DNA of 30,479 nucleotides, taken from the IMG/VR virus record IMGVR_UViG_3300042156_000117, positions 1 through 30,479 of that record. The stretch is one strand, 5' to 3'. The DNA is from a virus. This document shows positions 20,508 through 27,572 of this stretch, piece by piece; the first letter of the stretch is position 1, and each line of letters begins with the position of its first letter. The notes under the pieces are model-generated. The model saw only the letters and a program-made list of their open reading frames with translations. It was not told the origin of the DNA and did no database searches. The position numbers were made by a program, and so were the translations under genes.

Positions 20508-21104
20508 TTATCGAACGCTGAACATACGTCCACCGATGACGTCCAAAACATACTCCCACAACGCCTCCTCCGGGAGTTGGAAGCGGTCGAAGTGCGCATC
20601 AGGCGTCACGCCAACGGCGCAGTATGAGGTGGCGCCGCGACTGAATTCGGCGGTCTTGGTCATGATCGTGGCAGCTTTCCCGTCCTGGCAGACCGGCATG
20701 GACGTGTGAAGTTCATACGGCTTGATTTCGTAGCGGTCGCCTGGGTTTATCCACTTGTTTGCGCGGTGCGCCTTGTATTCGGCGATGCTGACCCAACCAC
20801 TGCGATCCCACGGACGCCCTCCGCCAGCCATCCTAGGACCTTCGTGGCGATATGCTGCGTGAGTCGCGTAGCGCTCTGACTCCTTCGGCTCTGCCTTGTA
20901 CATGGTGCTATTGAGGATTCCGACCAACACCTGGCTGGTGAAGCCAAACCGATGGTCGTGGATGGCAGAATCCTTGAAGCATGCCCGGCGCGGCAAGTCC
21001 GGGTGCCAAACGTGCATACGCTGGTTGCCGTCCAGCTGGACCTGGATGAATCCGAGGCCGTGGAGGGATATCTTGGACTTCATTTTATCATCGATAGTGG
21101 ACAT
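20508..21104 (-). CDS. Cupin-like protein
   Basis: A 198-residue protein. IHDHRFGFTSQVLVG near residue 48 followed about 75 residues later by PYELHTSMPV resembles the two His-bearing strands of a cupin barrel (H-x-H, then H), as in cysteine dioxygenase-like proteins. The sequence between is rich in Tyr/Arg/Gly. A metal-dependent enzyme or binding protein is possible; no specific substrate can be named. GGTGA lies 6 bp before the ATG. Confidence 0.55.
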   Translation of the reverse strand: MSTIDDKMKSKISLHGLGFIQVQLDGNQRMHVWHPDLPRRACFKDSAIHDHRFGFTSQVLVGILNSTMYKAEPKESERYATHAAYRHEGPRMAGGGRPWDRSGWVSIAEYKAHRANKWINPGDRYEIKPYELHTSMPVCQDGKAATIMTKTAEFSRGATSYCAVGVTPDAHFDRFQLPEEALWEYVLDVIGGRMFSVR

Positions 21105-21107
21105 TGT

Positions 21108-21425
21108 TCAATCACCCTGGACGGTCTGGACCTTCACCAGAAGATCGGCGCTGACGCGCTCGACTTCGCAGTCATCGGCACGCCAAACACGCCCGGTCTG
21201 GAGGTTCGTGATCCAATAGCCGTGCTCCGGTCCCTCATTGATGTCCAAAGAGGCACATGAAGAGCGAATGGCAACATCAGCACGCATACATGCCATGCCT
21301 TCGCGCAGGAAGAGTTGGCCGCGCTTCAACTCGGATATCCTAGCCGCGTTCGGACGGACGCCGATGAATTGGACTTTCAACTCGGATGCCGACTTGATGG
21401 CGCGCGGCTGTCTTTCGTGTCGCAT
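21108..21425 (-). CDS. Hypothetical protein (105 aa)
   Basis: A 105-residue soluble protein. The ATG at 21425 has GAGG 5 bp upstream, embedded in the end of a micro-gene at 21428, and is preferred to an in-frame GTG at 21440. Beta-rich, with EHGYWITNLQTGRVWRADDC near the C-terminus. Its stop lies 3 bp before the cupin-like gene. Function unknown. Confidence 0.7.
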   Translation of the reverse strand: MRHERQPRAIKSASELKVQFIGVRPNAARISELKRGQLFLREGMACMRADVAIRSSCASLDINEGPEHGYWITNLQTGRVWRADDCEVERVSADLLVKVQTVQGD

Positions 21426-21427
21426 TT

Positions 21428-21523
21428 TCACCTCAAACACTCGATGTAGATTAGCAGGGAAAGGATGGCGCCGCTATACAGCAGCGCCGTGCACAACATG
21501 GCCTTTGCGATGAGGCTGAGCAC
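21428..21523 (-). CDS. Possible 31-aa single-helix membrane peptide
   Basis: GTG at 21523 opens a 31-residue frame in the gap between the 21528 and 21425 genes. The product (MLSLIAKAMLCTALLYSGAI, then LSLLIYIECLR) is almost entirely hydrophobic, like a single transmembrane helix. Its stop lies 2 bp before the next ATG and its last codons supply that gene's GAGG site. The frame fits the gap exactly, but the GTG has only a weak GGGTGATGG upstream, so the gene is tentative. Confidence 0.4.
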   Translation of the reverse strand: MLSLIAKAMLCTALLYSGAILSLLIYIECLR

Positions 21524-21527
21524 CCCA

Positions 21528-22469
21528 TCACCCAAAGAACTTGGAACGGCAGATGGGGCCGATGCCGAGGCGCACCGACTCCTCATTGGAAAGCTCGCGG
21601 CCACAGCAGGAGCAGGTGCCGGTCAGGTTTCCGTAGGCCACAGCGGAGGCCAGGGAATCCTTGAACATCTCGATGATGCTGGCACGCTGCTCCGGGGTGC
21701 AGTCACGGCCATGGAGGAATTTGCCGTTGGTGATCTTGCCCATGTACTCGCCATCGGTCGACTTGACGTAAAGCGAGCCGGCGTTGACGCTGTGGGCCAC
21801 GGCCTCGTACACTACGATGGTGAATTCATCCTTGCCGGCCAGGCGCACCTTCGGCTTGCCGAGGCCGTTGGCTTTGGCGGTACGGATGGCCCGCTCAATG
21901 CTCTCAGTCTCCAGGACCGGTGCATCAGCTACGGCCTGGGCGCGCTCGGCTTGGCGCTGCTTGCCCTTCTCGATGGTGCGGAGGGCTGCCGCGTGTTGGC
22001 CTTCGGTCAGTTTGCCGTAGCGGAAGCAAGCCGCGCGCAGCGACTGGGAGAACTCCCAGGTGTTCTCACGCCACCAGGCAGCAATCTCCGGATTTTCGGC
22101 TTCGAACTGGTCAAAGGCGATTTGGCGCTGGCGCAGCTCTTCGTCGGCCTTTGCCAATTTGCGCTCAGCGGCCTTGCCGCGAGCTTTGGCGCGCTGTTCG
22201 GCGCTGGTTTTGAACTCTTTGTAGCCGGCGCCACCGCACTCAAAGCACTGGTTGCCATGGGTGGACGGGTGGAAGTATTTCCCGGACCCGCCACACTTTT
22301 GGCACTTCTCGCGGAACAACTTGACCTCTTGAGCAGCGGTCTTGCGAGTGTGGCGAGCGCCCATGGATGCTTCCTCCACGGTGTCCGGCTTGCCGGTCGT
22401 GGTGGAGATGTCGTTGAAATCGTTGCCGAGGTCATCGAAGCCGGTGAAGGTGTTCTTGGCTGCGTTCAT
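21528..22469 (-). CDS. DnaJ-type zinc finger and C-terminal zinc-binding protein
   Basis: A 313-residue protein. CQKCGGSGKYFHPSTHGNQC followed by FECGGAGY near residue 56 is a pair of CxxCGGxG repeats as in the DnaJ zinc finger. A long charged coiled coil (EQRAKARGKAAERKLAKADE) follows. The C-terminus has GTCSCCGRELSNEESVRLGI followed by GPICRSKF, the Cys spacing of the DUF6011-type zinc module of phage proteins. AAGGAG lies 8 bp before the ATG, promoter at 22509-22537. Probably a nucleic-acid-binding phage protein; role unknown. Confidence 0.75.
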   Translation of the reverse strand: MNAAKNTFTGFDDLGNDFNDISTTTGKPDTVEEASMGARHTRKTAAQEVKLFREKCQKCGGSGKYFHPSTHGNQCFECGGAGYKEFKTSAEQRAKARGKAAERKLAKADEELRQRQIAFDQFEAENPEIAAWWRENTWEFSQSLRAACFRYGKLTEGQHAAALRTIEKGKQRQAERAQAVADAPVLETESIERAIRTAKANGLGKPKVRLAGKDEFTIVVYEAVAHSVNAGSLYVKSTDGEYMGKITNGKFLHGRDCTPEQRASIIEMFKDSLASAVAYGNLTGTCSCCGRELSNEESVRLGIGPICRSKFFG

Positions 22470-22508
22470 GGTGGCGCTCCTTTTTGGGATTTCGCGTTAG
22501 GTGAGGCA

Positions 22509-22537
22509 AGTATGCGCCACCTTTTCCATCTCGGCAA
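22509..22537 (-). promoter_or_regulatory. Minus-strand promoter for the 22469 gene
   Basis: TTGCCG (22532-22537), 17 bp, CATACT (22509-22514), then TGCCTCACCT. Partial AGGTG/CACCT arms flank the -10 box. Confidence 0.7.
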
Positions 22538-22547
22538 CAACTATCTG

Positions 22548-22736
22548 CTATAGGTCAATCAAAAGTTCACTGATGGTGGACTTGTCCTGGGCCGAGATGT
22601 CATCATCGTGTATCGTCATGTAGGTGAGGAGGGTCAAGGCCAGGGCCTTGGCGATGTCGCCCTGGGCGACGCCGTGAAACTCCTTCATACGGACGGCGTT
22701 TGTCAGGGATTCGACCACCGATGCCATGTCTTTCAT
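22548..22736 (-). CDS. Small helical protein (62 aa)
   Basis: A 62-residue protein (SVVESLTNAVRMKEFHGVAQ, then KALALTLLTYMTI and a D/S-rich end). AAGGA precedes the ATG. It follows the 22997 gene by 9 bp and is probably the last gene of that operon. Function unknown. Confidence 0.65.
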   Translation of the reverse strand: MKDMASVVESLTNAVRMKEFHGVAQGDIAKALALTLLTYMTIHDDDISAQDKSTISELLIDL

Positions 22737-22745
22737 TTTCGGTCC

Positions 22746-22997
22746 TTAGAATGGGAAATCGTCGTGGACAGGTGACAACTCAAAGGCCGGCGCCAATTTG
22801 CCGTCCTGGTCGCGCTTGCAGCCAGCAGAGCCGGCCCGGTGGGGATATTCACGGCAATCCAAATCGCACACGTGCTCTCGTTTGACGGCATAGAAATTCC
22901 TCCAGCCGCACCGGGTGCACTTCGGGTCCGCCTGGACGTCACGGAAGCGGTGGCGCTTTCCGCAACGTCCACAACGAACGGTAGGCCAGTGAAACAT
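22746..22997 (-). CDS. Zinc-ribbon protein (83 aa)
   Basis: An 83-residue protein. Three Cys pairs (CGRC, CTRC, CDLDC) and a later Cys make at least one, perhaps two, zinc ribbons. The ATG at 22997 overlaps the upstream stop (TGATG) with GAGG just before it; a longer in-frame start would overlap the neighbour. A nucleic-acid-binding accessory protein is likely, but no partner is known. Confidence 0.7.
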   Translation of the reverse strand: MFHWPTVRCGRCGKRHRFRDVQADPKCTRCGWRNFYAVKREHVCDLDCREYPHRAGSAGCKRDQDGKLAPAFELSPVHDDFPF

Positions 22998-23530
22998 CAA
23001 CCTCGGAGCGCCCCATGGCCACCGTTGTAGCGCTCCGGGTTGAATCGGCCAAGGATGTAGTCCGGGCGCCGGGAATCCGGCTGCGGGCACGCGGCAATTA
23101 TGCGCCAGCCTTCATCGATCTTGCCTTGCAGGAGGTCGGTACACGCATCCTCCAGCAGCAGAGTTTCGTTGTAGGTGGCAAGGGCCTGGCCAGGCATGTG
23201 AACTTCGCAGCGCTCGTTGAAGTGCGACTCAAAAGGGGATGACATCGTCATCTGCTGCTCGAATCTTTGGGCCGCTACTTCGAAAGGGCGCGCAATTGCC
23301 GGCGCGGAAAGGTCCATGGAGCTGATGATGGCATCCGGCGGGTGTCCGGCCAACCAGAGGTCGACCAACTGGGAGTCCGTCACCAGGACTTGCGGCTGGT
23401 GCTTTTGACCGCCTTGGTAGGATATGCCCATTTGCTCCAGCAGTTTCAGGCGCTCTTCTTGCTTGACTTCCGATTCTGCGCCATACATCCATTGGAGTTG
23501 TATGAGGTTAACGCGAGTCTTCCCTTGCAT
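22997..23530 (-). CDS. Hypothetical protein (177 aa)
   Basis: A 177-residue soluble protein. The C-terminal segment (KIDEGWRIIAACPQPDSRRP, then DYILGRFNP) looks like a short structured motif; the centre is helical and acidic. AAAGGA and AAAGAG precede the ATG. It overlaps the zinc-ribbon gene. Function unknown. Confidence 0.7.
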   Translation of the reverse strand: MQGKTRVNLIQLQWMYGAESEVKQEERLKLLEQMGISYQGGQKHQPQVLVTDSQLVDLWLAGHPPDAIISSMDLSAPAIARPFEVAAQRFEQQMTMSSPFESHFNERCEVHMPGQALATYNETLLLEDACTDLLQGKIDEGWRIIAACPQPDSRRPDYILGRFNPERYNGGHGALRG

Positions 23531-23557
23531 CTCTTTCTGTTCCTTTCTGATTGATGT

Positions 23558-23872
23558 TCAAATGATGCCGTGCATGTAGTCCAACGTCTTGATGAGGTCG
23601 TCGTCCTGCTTGCCGCGAGACGCTATCTTAAGCGTTTCTGAGGCACCGTGGCAACCTCCTTCTATGGACAGAGATGAGATGAAGCCTGCGGACACAACAG
23701 AAGTTAGAACGGCGCCAGGACGTCGCTCATCGATGTGAGTGCTGCGAATTGCAGCGGCCAAGTCCGTGGCGACGTCCGCATGAACAAGCTCATTTGGGAA
23801 TATGAAGGGTAGCTCCCGTATAAACTCGCCATTGTCGTTGACGGTCTTGACTTGAAGGACTATGTATTTCAC
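23558..23872 (-). CDS. Hypothetical protein (104 aa)
   Basis: A 104-residue protein starting at GTG in a GTGA overlap with the upstream stop and with GGGAG about 9 bp before it. The N-terminal strand (KYIVLQVKTV) and the later acidic helix give no family. The GTG is preferred to a longer in-frame start that would run through the upstream secreted-protein gene. Function unknown. Confidence 0.6.
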   Translation of the reverse strand: MKYIVLQVKTVNDNGEFIRELPFIFPNELVHADVATDLAAAIRSTHIDERRPGAVLTSVVSAGFISSLSIEGGCHGASETLKIASRGKQDDDLIKTLDYMHGII

Positions 23873-24072
23873 TTTTGAACGCTCCCGTAACGCTGGATGC
23901 ACGGAAATTGGCAAGACGGCTCCAGTCGCGGCGCCGGGCGATAGACCTCCCAGTATACCGGACACTGAGCGGTGGAATCCTCGTGAACCTCTCCGGCGAC
24001 TAGGGCGCCAAATAGCGCGCTAGATGTCGACAACATAAGGACTTGGTACCAGGACTTCAACGGTCGGCGCAT
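23869..24072 (-). CDS. Small secreted or anchored protein (67 aa)
   Basis: A 67-residue protein with a classic signal-peptide start: basic MRRPLK, a hydrophobic core (VLMLSTSSALFGALVAG), then a polar region with two cysteines (STAQCPVYW, PSCQFPC). Cleavage after the AG is plausible, leaving a small Cys-bearing periplasmic peptide. It overlaps the 24518 gene by 16 bp. Third of three exported proteins in a row. Confidence 0.6.
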   Translation of the reverse strand: MRRPLKSWYQVLMLSTSSALFGALVAGEVHEDSTAQCPVYWEVYRPAPRLEPSCQFPCIQRYGSVQK

Positions 24073-24518
24073 GACCACTCAATCCGCTTGGATCCGCTGA
24101 AATATCGATACTGTCCGAAGTAGATGCCGCCCAGCTTGCCGCGAGCCATGATGACTCCGGTTGCAGGAACAGCAGTCTCCCACCCATCGGCCTTCGGGTG
24201 GTCGGTGAACGGCGTAGAGTATGCCATTCCGCCAGAAGGCGACAGCGCGAAGAACTCGTGGCCACGGTCCAGGATGAACACGCGCTGTGCACCAACCATC
24301 CGCTCTTCAATCTGGCCATCGCCGTCCGAGCCTGACAGGACAAATACGCGCTCGTTGCAGGCCAGCAAGATGGCCTCTGCGCCCTTCTGGTCGGTGACGT
24401 CACTCAGGTACGTGCCGTGGATCGTCAGAACTTGGAGGCGGTCGCGATTGCCATCGGCCATCGCCACAGAACTCGCGGCGATGGCCAGGAACAACGCTTT
24501 GGCGCTTAGGTTGATCAC
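24057..24518 (-). CDS. Periplasmic protein with signal peptide (153 aa)
   Basis: A 153-residue protein starting at GTG in a GTGA overlap, GGGAG 7 bp upstream. Residues 1-22 (INLSAKALFLAIAASSVAMA) are a Sec signal with an AxA-type cleavage site before DGN. The mature part is beta-rich (ERVFVLSGSD, QRVFILDRGHEFFAL, GVIMARGKLGGIYFG) with one or two Cys. Probably periplasmic; the role could be at the host envelope. Family unknown. Confidence 0.7.
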   Translation of the reverse strand: MINLSAKALFLAIAASSVAMADGNRDRLQVLTIHGTYLSDVTDQKGAEAILLACNERVFVLSGSDGDGQIEERMVGAQRVFILDRGHEFFALSPSGGMAYSTPFTDHPKADGWETAVPATGVIMARGKLGGIYFGQYRYFSGSKRIEWSCADR

Positions 24519-24724
24519 CAAGAGTCTCCCTTTGACGGACGGTAAACCGGCACACAGTCGACATCAGCCGCGTTGATGCTGGGGAGATGAGACGGCAGGT
24601 CGGCGCGGCAACCATACTCTGTCTGGTAGACTTTGTCCACCTCCTGCTTGATGACACAATCGTCGGACCCAGGGAAGACGCAAACGATACTGGCTATGAT
24701 GTAGCCAACAAGCACTCCGTCCAT
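24515..24724 (-). CDS. Small Cys-rich exported protein (69 aa)
   Basis: A 69-residue protein. The ATG at 24724 has AAAGGAG about 9 bp upstream. A short hydrophobic start (VLVGYIIASIVCVF) is followed by a polar region with three further cysteines (DDCVIK, YGCRAD, VDCVP), suggesting disulfides in the periplasm. It heads the run of three exported proteins, with promoter 24754-24782. Confidence 0.65.
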   Translation of the reverse strand: MDGVLVGYIIASIVCVFPGSDDCVIKQEVDKVYQTEYGCRADLPSHLPSINAADVDCVPVYRPSKGDSW

Positions 24725-24753
24725 TTCTTCGACTCCTTTGTTGAGGTGAGATA

Positions 24754-24782
24754 AGCATAACGCCAAAGGTCGCAGCCGGCAA
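24754..24782 (-). promoter_or_regulatory. Minus-strand promoter for the exported-protein run
   Basis: TTGCCG (24777-24782), 17 bp, TATGCT (24754-24759), then TATCTCACCT. It overlaps the end of the 25137 gene. Confidence 0.65.
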
Positions 24783-24783
24783 G

Positions 24784-25137
24784 CTATTCAGCCAGACCTT
24801 TGATATCCTTCCCCATCAGCCAGATGGGCGCGTCTTTGTGATCACCTTGGACGAAGTACAGCACCGAGTCACTGGAGTCCAAAGCCGTAAATTCAACCTC
24901 CAGGACTATCCCGATTCCCTCAACGATTCCGTCTTTGTACACCACGCTGTCGTTGACGTCATAACGGTCTTTCTTTCGGAGATTCACCGGAGCCTCTTGG
25001 TCATTGACCATCCAACTCTCGACGGACGCGCCAGGATAACTAGCGGCCAGCTCATTGGCCTTGTTGTCATCCTCAAAAACACCGATGACGCCTGTTCCAT
25101 CCGTTACTATGTGGACAATAGGTGAAAGTTCTTTCAT
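24784..25137 (-). CDS. Hypothetical protein (117 aa)
   Basis: A 117-residue protein beginning MKELSPIVHIVTDGTGVIGV. AGGAGA precedes the ATG at 25137. It has a mixed alpha/beta N-terminal half (VFEDDNKANELAASYPGASV) and a C-terminal half with Tyr/Asp/Ile strands. First gene of reverse block 2, divergent from the portal gene. Function unknown. Confidence 0.7.
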   Translation of the reverse strand: MKELSPIVHIVTDGTGVIGVFEDDNKANELAASYPGASVESWMVNDQEAPVNLRKKDRYDVNDSVVYKDGIVEGIGIVLEVEFTALDSSDSVLYFVQGDHKDAPIWLMGKDIKGLAE

Positions 25138-25167
25138 TTTGAAGTTCTCCTGTATTAACTCACACGC

Positions 25168-25173
25168 ATTATA
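25168..25173 (-). promoter_or_regulatory. Candidate -10 box for the 25137 gene
   Basis: On the minus strand TATAAT occurs at 25168-25173, about 30 bp before the ATG. The -35 at 17 bp (AGGTCA) is poor and lies inside an inverted repeat (GTGACCT/AGGTCAC), so activity may need an activator or be repressed. Confidence 0.4.
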
Positions 25174-25189
25174 TGTGCATATTGGCAAT

Positions 25190-25240
25190 GTGACCTTAAC
25201 AGTAATGTGATTGCCCTGTGTGGAGGTCACACAATATACT
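25190..25240 (+). promoter_or_regulatory. Portal promoter with flanking inverted repeat
   Basis: TTGCCC (25211-25216), 18 bp, TATACT (25235-25240). GTGACCT (25190-25196) and AGGTCAC (25224-25230) form a 7-bp inverted repeat that brackets the -35 box and also covers the -35 position of the divergent minus-strand gene, so one regulator could act on both. Confidence 0.55.
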
Positions 25241-25265
25241 AGCCACAAGTCTCAGCCCAATAAAC

Positions 25266-27572
25266 ATGGAACCAAACATGTTCAGATTCCAGTGGCCTTT
25301 TAAGTCGGTCAAGAATAATGGCGCCGAAGAACTTCGGCAAGTAAAAGAGCAATTTGCGCCTCAGTATGACGCCCTTGACCCACTAAGCCGTCTGGGAAAA
25401 GTTCGCGGCTGGGATGTCACCGAGAAAGAGCCGTTCAAGCTCGCGACGGTGGATGACTTCCTGGAGAGCAAGTTGATGCCTGTCGGCGTTATGGACGGCG
25501 CCCTGGCAAAGAGCGCGATGGACGATGGCGACGGCACCATGCCGGCTGCCAAGGCCGCGAACGGCGCCGGCAACTATACGGTGCCGGAGCAACTTCAGAA
25601 CTGGTACAATTCCCAGAGCTTCATCGGCTATCAGTCTTGCGCGATCATCGCCCAGCACTGGCTGGTGGACAAGGCTTGTTCCATGGCCGGCGAGGATGCC
25701 CTGCGGAACGGCTGGGAAGTAAAGACCGATGGCGTTAAGATCACCGATGAACAGAAGGCGGTTATTGCCGATCTGGACATCAAGTTCAAGATCAAAGAAA
25801 ACTTGGCCGAGTTCAACCGGTTCAAGAACATCTTTGGCATCCGAATCGCCCTGTTTGAAGTTGAGTCCGATGACAAAGACTACTACAGCAAGCCGTTCAA
25901 CATCGATGGCGTGATCGAAGGCTCATACAAGGGCGTTTCCCAGGTAGACCCGTACTGGATGATGCCGATGTTGACGAACGCATCGACCGCCGATCCGTCT
26001 GCCAAGGACTTCTATGAGCCGGACTATTGGATCATCAGCGGCAAGAAGTATCACCGCAGCCACCTGATCATCGCTCGCGGCCCGCAGCCAGCGGACATCC
26101 TCAAGCCAACATACATATTCGGCGGAATCCCGCTGACCCAGCGCATCTATGAGCGTGTGTATGCTGCCGAACGGACGGCCAACGAGGCGCCGCTGCTGGC
26201 AACCAACAAGCGGACCACGGCCATTCACGTGGACGTCGAAAAGGCCCTGGTCAACGAGGAGAGTTTTGTCAAACGCCTCCTGTTCTGGGTCAAATACCGG
26301 GACAACCATGCCGTCAAAGTTCTTGGCAAAGAAGAGTCCATGGAACAATTCGACACCAACTTGTCGGATTTCGACTCGGTCATCATGAACCAATACCAAC
26401 TTGTCGCGGCCATTGCCAAGACTCCGGCCACCAAGTTGCTTGGAACTTCGCCAAAGGGATTCAATGCCACCGGCGAGTTTGAGATGGTATCCTATCACGA
26501 GGAACTGGAGTCCATCCAGGAGCATGTTTATGACCCGCTACTGGACCGCCACTACCAGCTGGCGTGCAAATCTCTCAACTTCAGCGCCCAACTGAAAGTT
26601 GTATGGAACTCGGTGGACTCCTGCACCAGCCAGCAGTTGGCCGACCTCAACGCGAAGAAGGCCGAGACTGATGAGCGCAACGTCAATATGGGCGCGATTT
26701 CTCCTGACGAAGTTCGCCAGCGTCTGCGCGATGATCCGCGTTCCGGATACAATCGCCTGACTGACGATGAGGCCGAGATGGAACCTGGCATGTCGCCGGA
26801 GAACCTGGCCGAATTGGAGAAGGCCGGCAGCGAGGCGGGCGAAGCCGAGGCCGCGCGCACGGCTTCGGCGCTTGGCGCGACCCCTCCGACCGCCCCGACA
26901 ACGCCTAAGCCCCAGGCAGCGCCCATCCCGGCGCCCAAAGCCAAGGAGGATGCTGAGCCGGCGCCGACCAAGGCCGACGAAATCCGGAACCTGCTGGCCT
27001 CGCTGGTGTCGAAGCTGGACGACCTGGCCGACGCGACCATGGCCGAAGGCGTCGACCTTCAGCACGACGATGCGCCAGGCCTCCAGCGAACCACCAAGCC
27101 GAGTGTGAAAGGCATGGAGCCTAGCGTGTATGGACAGGCCAGACTGGTTGGCGAGAAAGACCACTCCAATCTCCACCGCATTAAGATGGACGGCATCGTG
27201 TCTCTAATCGAGAACCCGCGCGGAAGCATCAGACAAGGCAAAGACGGCTCGTGGCGCGTCAAGATGCCTCACCATTATGGCTTCATCAAAGGGACCAAAG
27301 GCGCGGACGGCGATGAGGTTGACTGCTTCATAGGTCCTAACTTGAAGTCCAAGCGTGTTTTCGTGGTCAACCAGGTCGGCAAAACCGGCCAGTTTGACGA
27401 GCACAAGTGTATGCTGGGCTTCGACTCCGAAACCGACGCACGCAAAGGCTATCTTGGCAGCTTCTCGCCAGGCTGGGACGGCCTCAGCTCAATCCACGAA
27501 ATCCACCTGAATGACTTCCGGAAGTGGCTGGCGAAAGGCGACACTAGCAAACCGTTCGGGGCCATCCGCTGA
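25266..27572 (+). CDS. DUF1073-type portal protein fused to an inorganic pyrophosphatase domain
   Basis: A 768-residue protein. Residues about 100-490 match the DUF1073 (Phage_portal_3) pattern: WLVDKACSMAGEDALRNGWE, a long alpha/beta core, RSHLIIARG, and GFNATGEFEMVSYHEELESI near 400. It would form the DNA-entry portal ring of the capsid. A helical Ala/Pro/Lys-rich linker (about 500-600) follows. Residues about 635-768 carry IENPRGSIRQGKDGSWRVKM, HYGFIKGTKGADGDEVDCFI, GPNLKSKRVFVVNQVGKTGQ and FDEHKCMLGF, the InPase domain known from polyvalent phage proteins. Start codon ATG 25266 or 25278, neither with a strong ribosome site. It overlaps the next gene (TGATG). Confidence 0.88.
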   Translation: MEPNMFRFQWPFKSVKNNGAEELRQVKEQFAPQYDALDPLSRLGKVRGWDVTEKEPFKLATVDDFLESKLMPVGVMDGALAKSAMDDGDGTMPAAKAANGAGNYTVPEQLQNWYNSQSFIGYQSCAIIAQHWLVDKACSMAGEDALRNGWEVKTDGVKITDEQKAVIADLDIKFKIKENLAEFNRFKNIFGIRIALFEVESDDKDYYSKPFNIDGVIEGSYKGVSQVDPYWMMPMLTNASTADPSAKDFYEPDYWIISGKKYHRSHLIIARGPQPADILKPTYIFGGIPLTQRIYERVYAAERTANEAPLLATNKRTTAIHVDVEKALVNEESFVKRLLFWVKYRDNHAVKVLGKEESMEQFDTNLSDFDSVIMNQYQLVAAIAKTPATKLLGTSPKGFNATGEFEMVSYHEELESIQEHVYDPLLDRHYQLACKSLNFSAQLKVVWNSVDSCTSQQLADLNAKKAETDERNVNMGAISPDEVRQRLRDDPRSGYNRLTDDEAEMEPGMSPENLAELEKAGSEAGEAEAARTASALGATPPTAPTTPKPQAAPIPAPKAKEDAEPAPTKADEIRNLLASLVSKLDDLADATMAEGVDLQHDDAPGLQRTTKPSVKGMEPSVYGQARLVGEKDHSNLHRIKMDGIVSLIENPRGSIRQGKDGSWRVKMPHHYGFIKGTKGADGDEVDCFIGPNLKSKRVFVVNQVGKTGQFDEHKCMLGFDSETDARKGYLGSFSPGWDGLSSIHEIHLNDFRKWLAKGDTSKPFGAIR

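Noticed and set aside
21465-22553. 362-residue plus-strand frame opposite the zinc-finger gene
   Set aside because: Antisense shadow of the 21528-22469 gene, which has a promoter, ribosome site and zinc motifs; the shadow has none.
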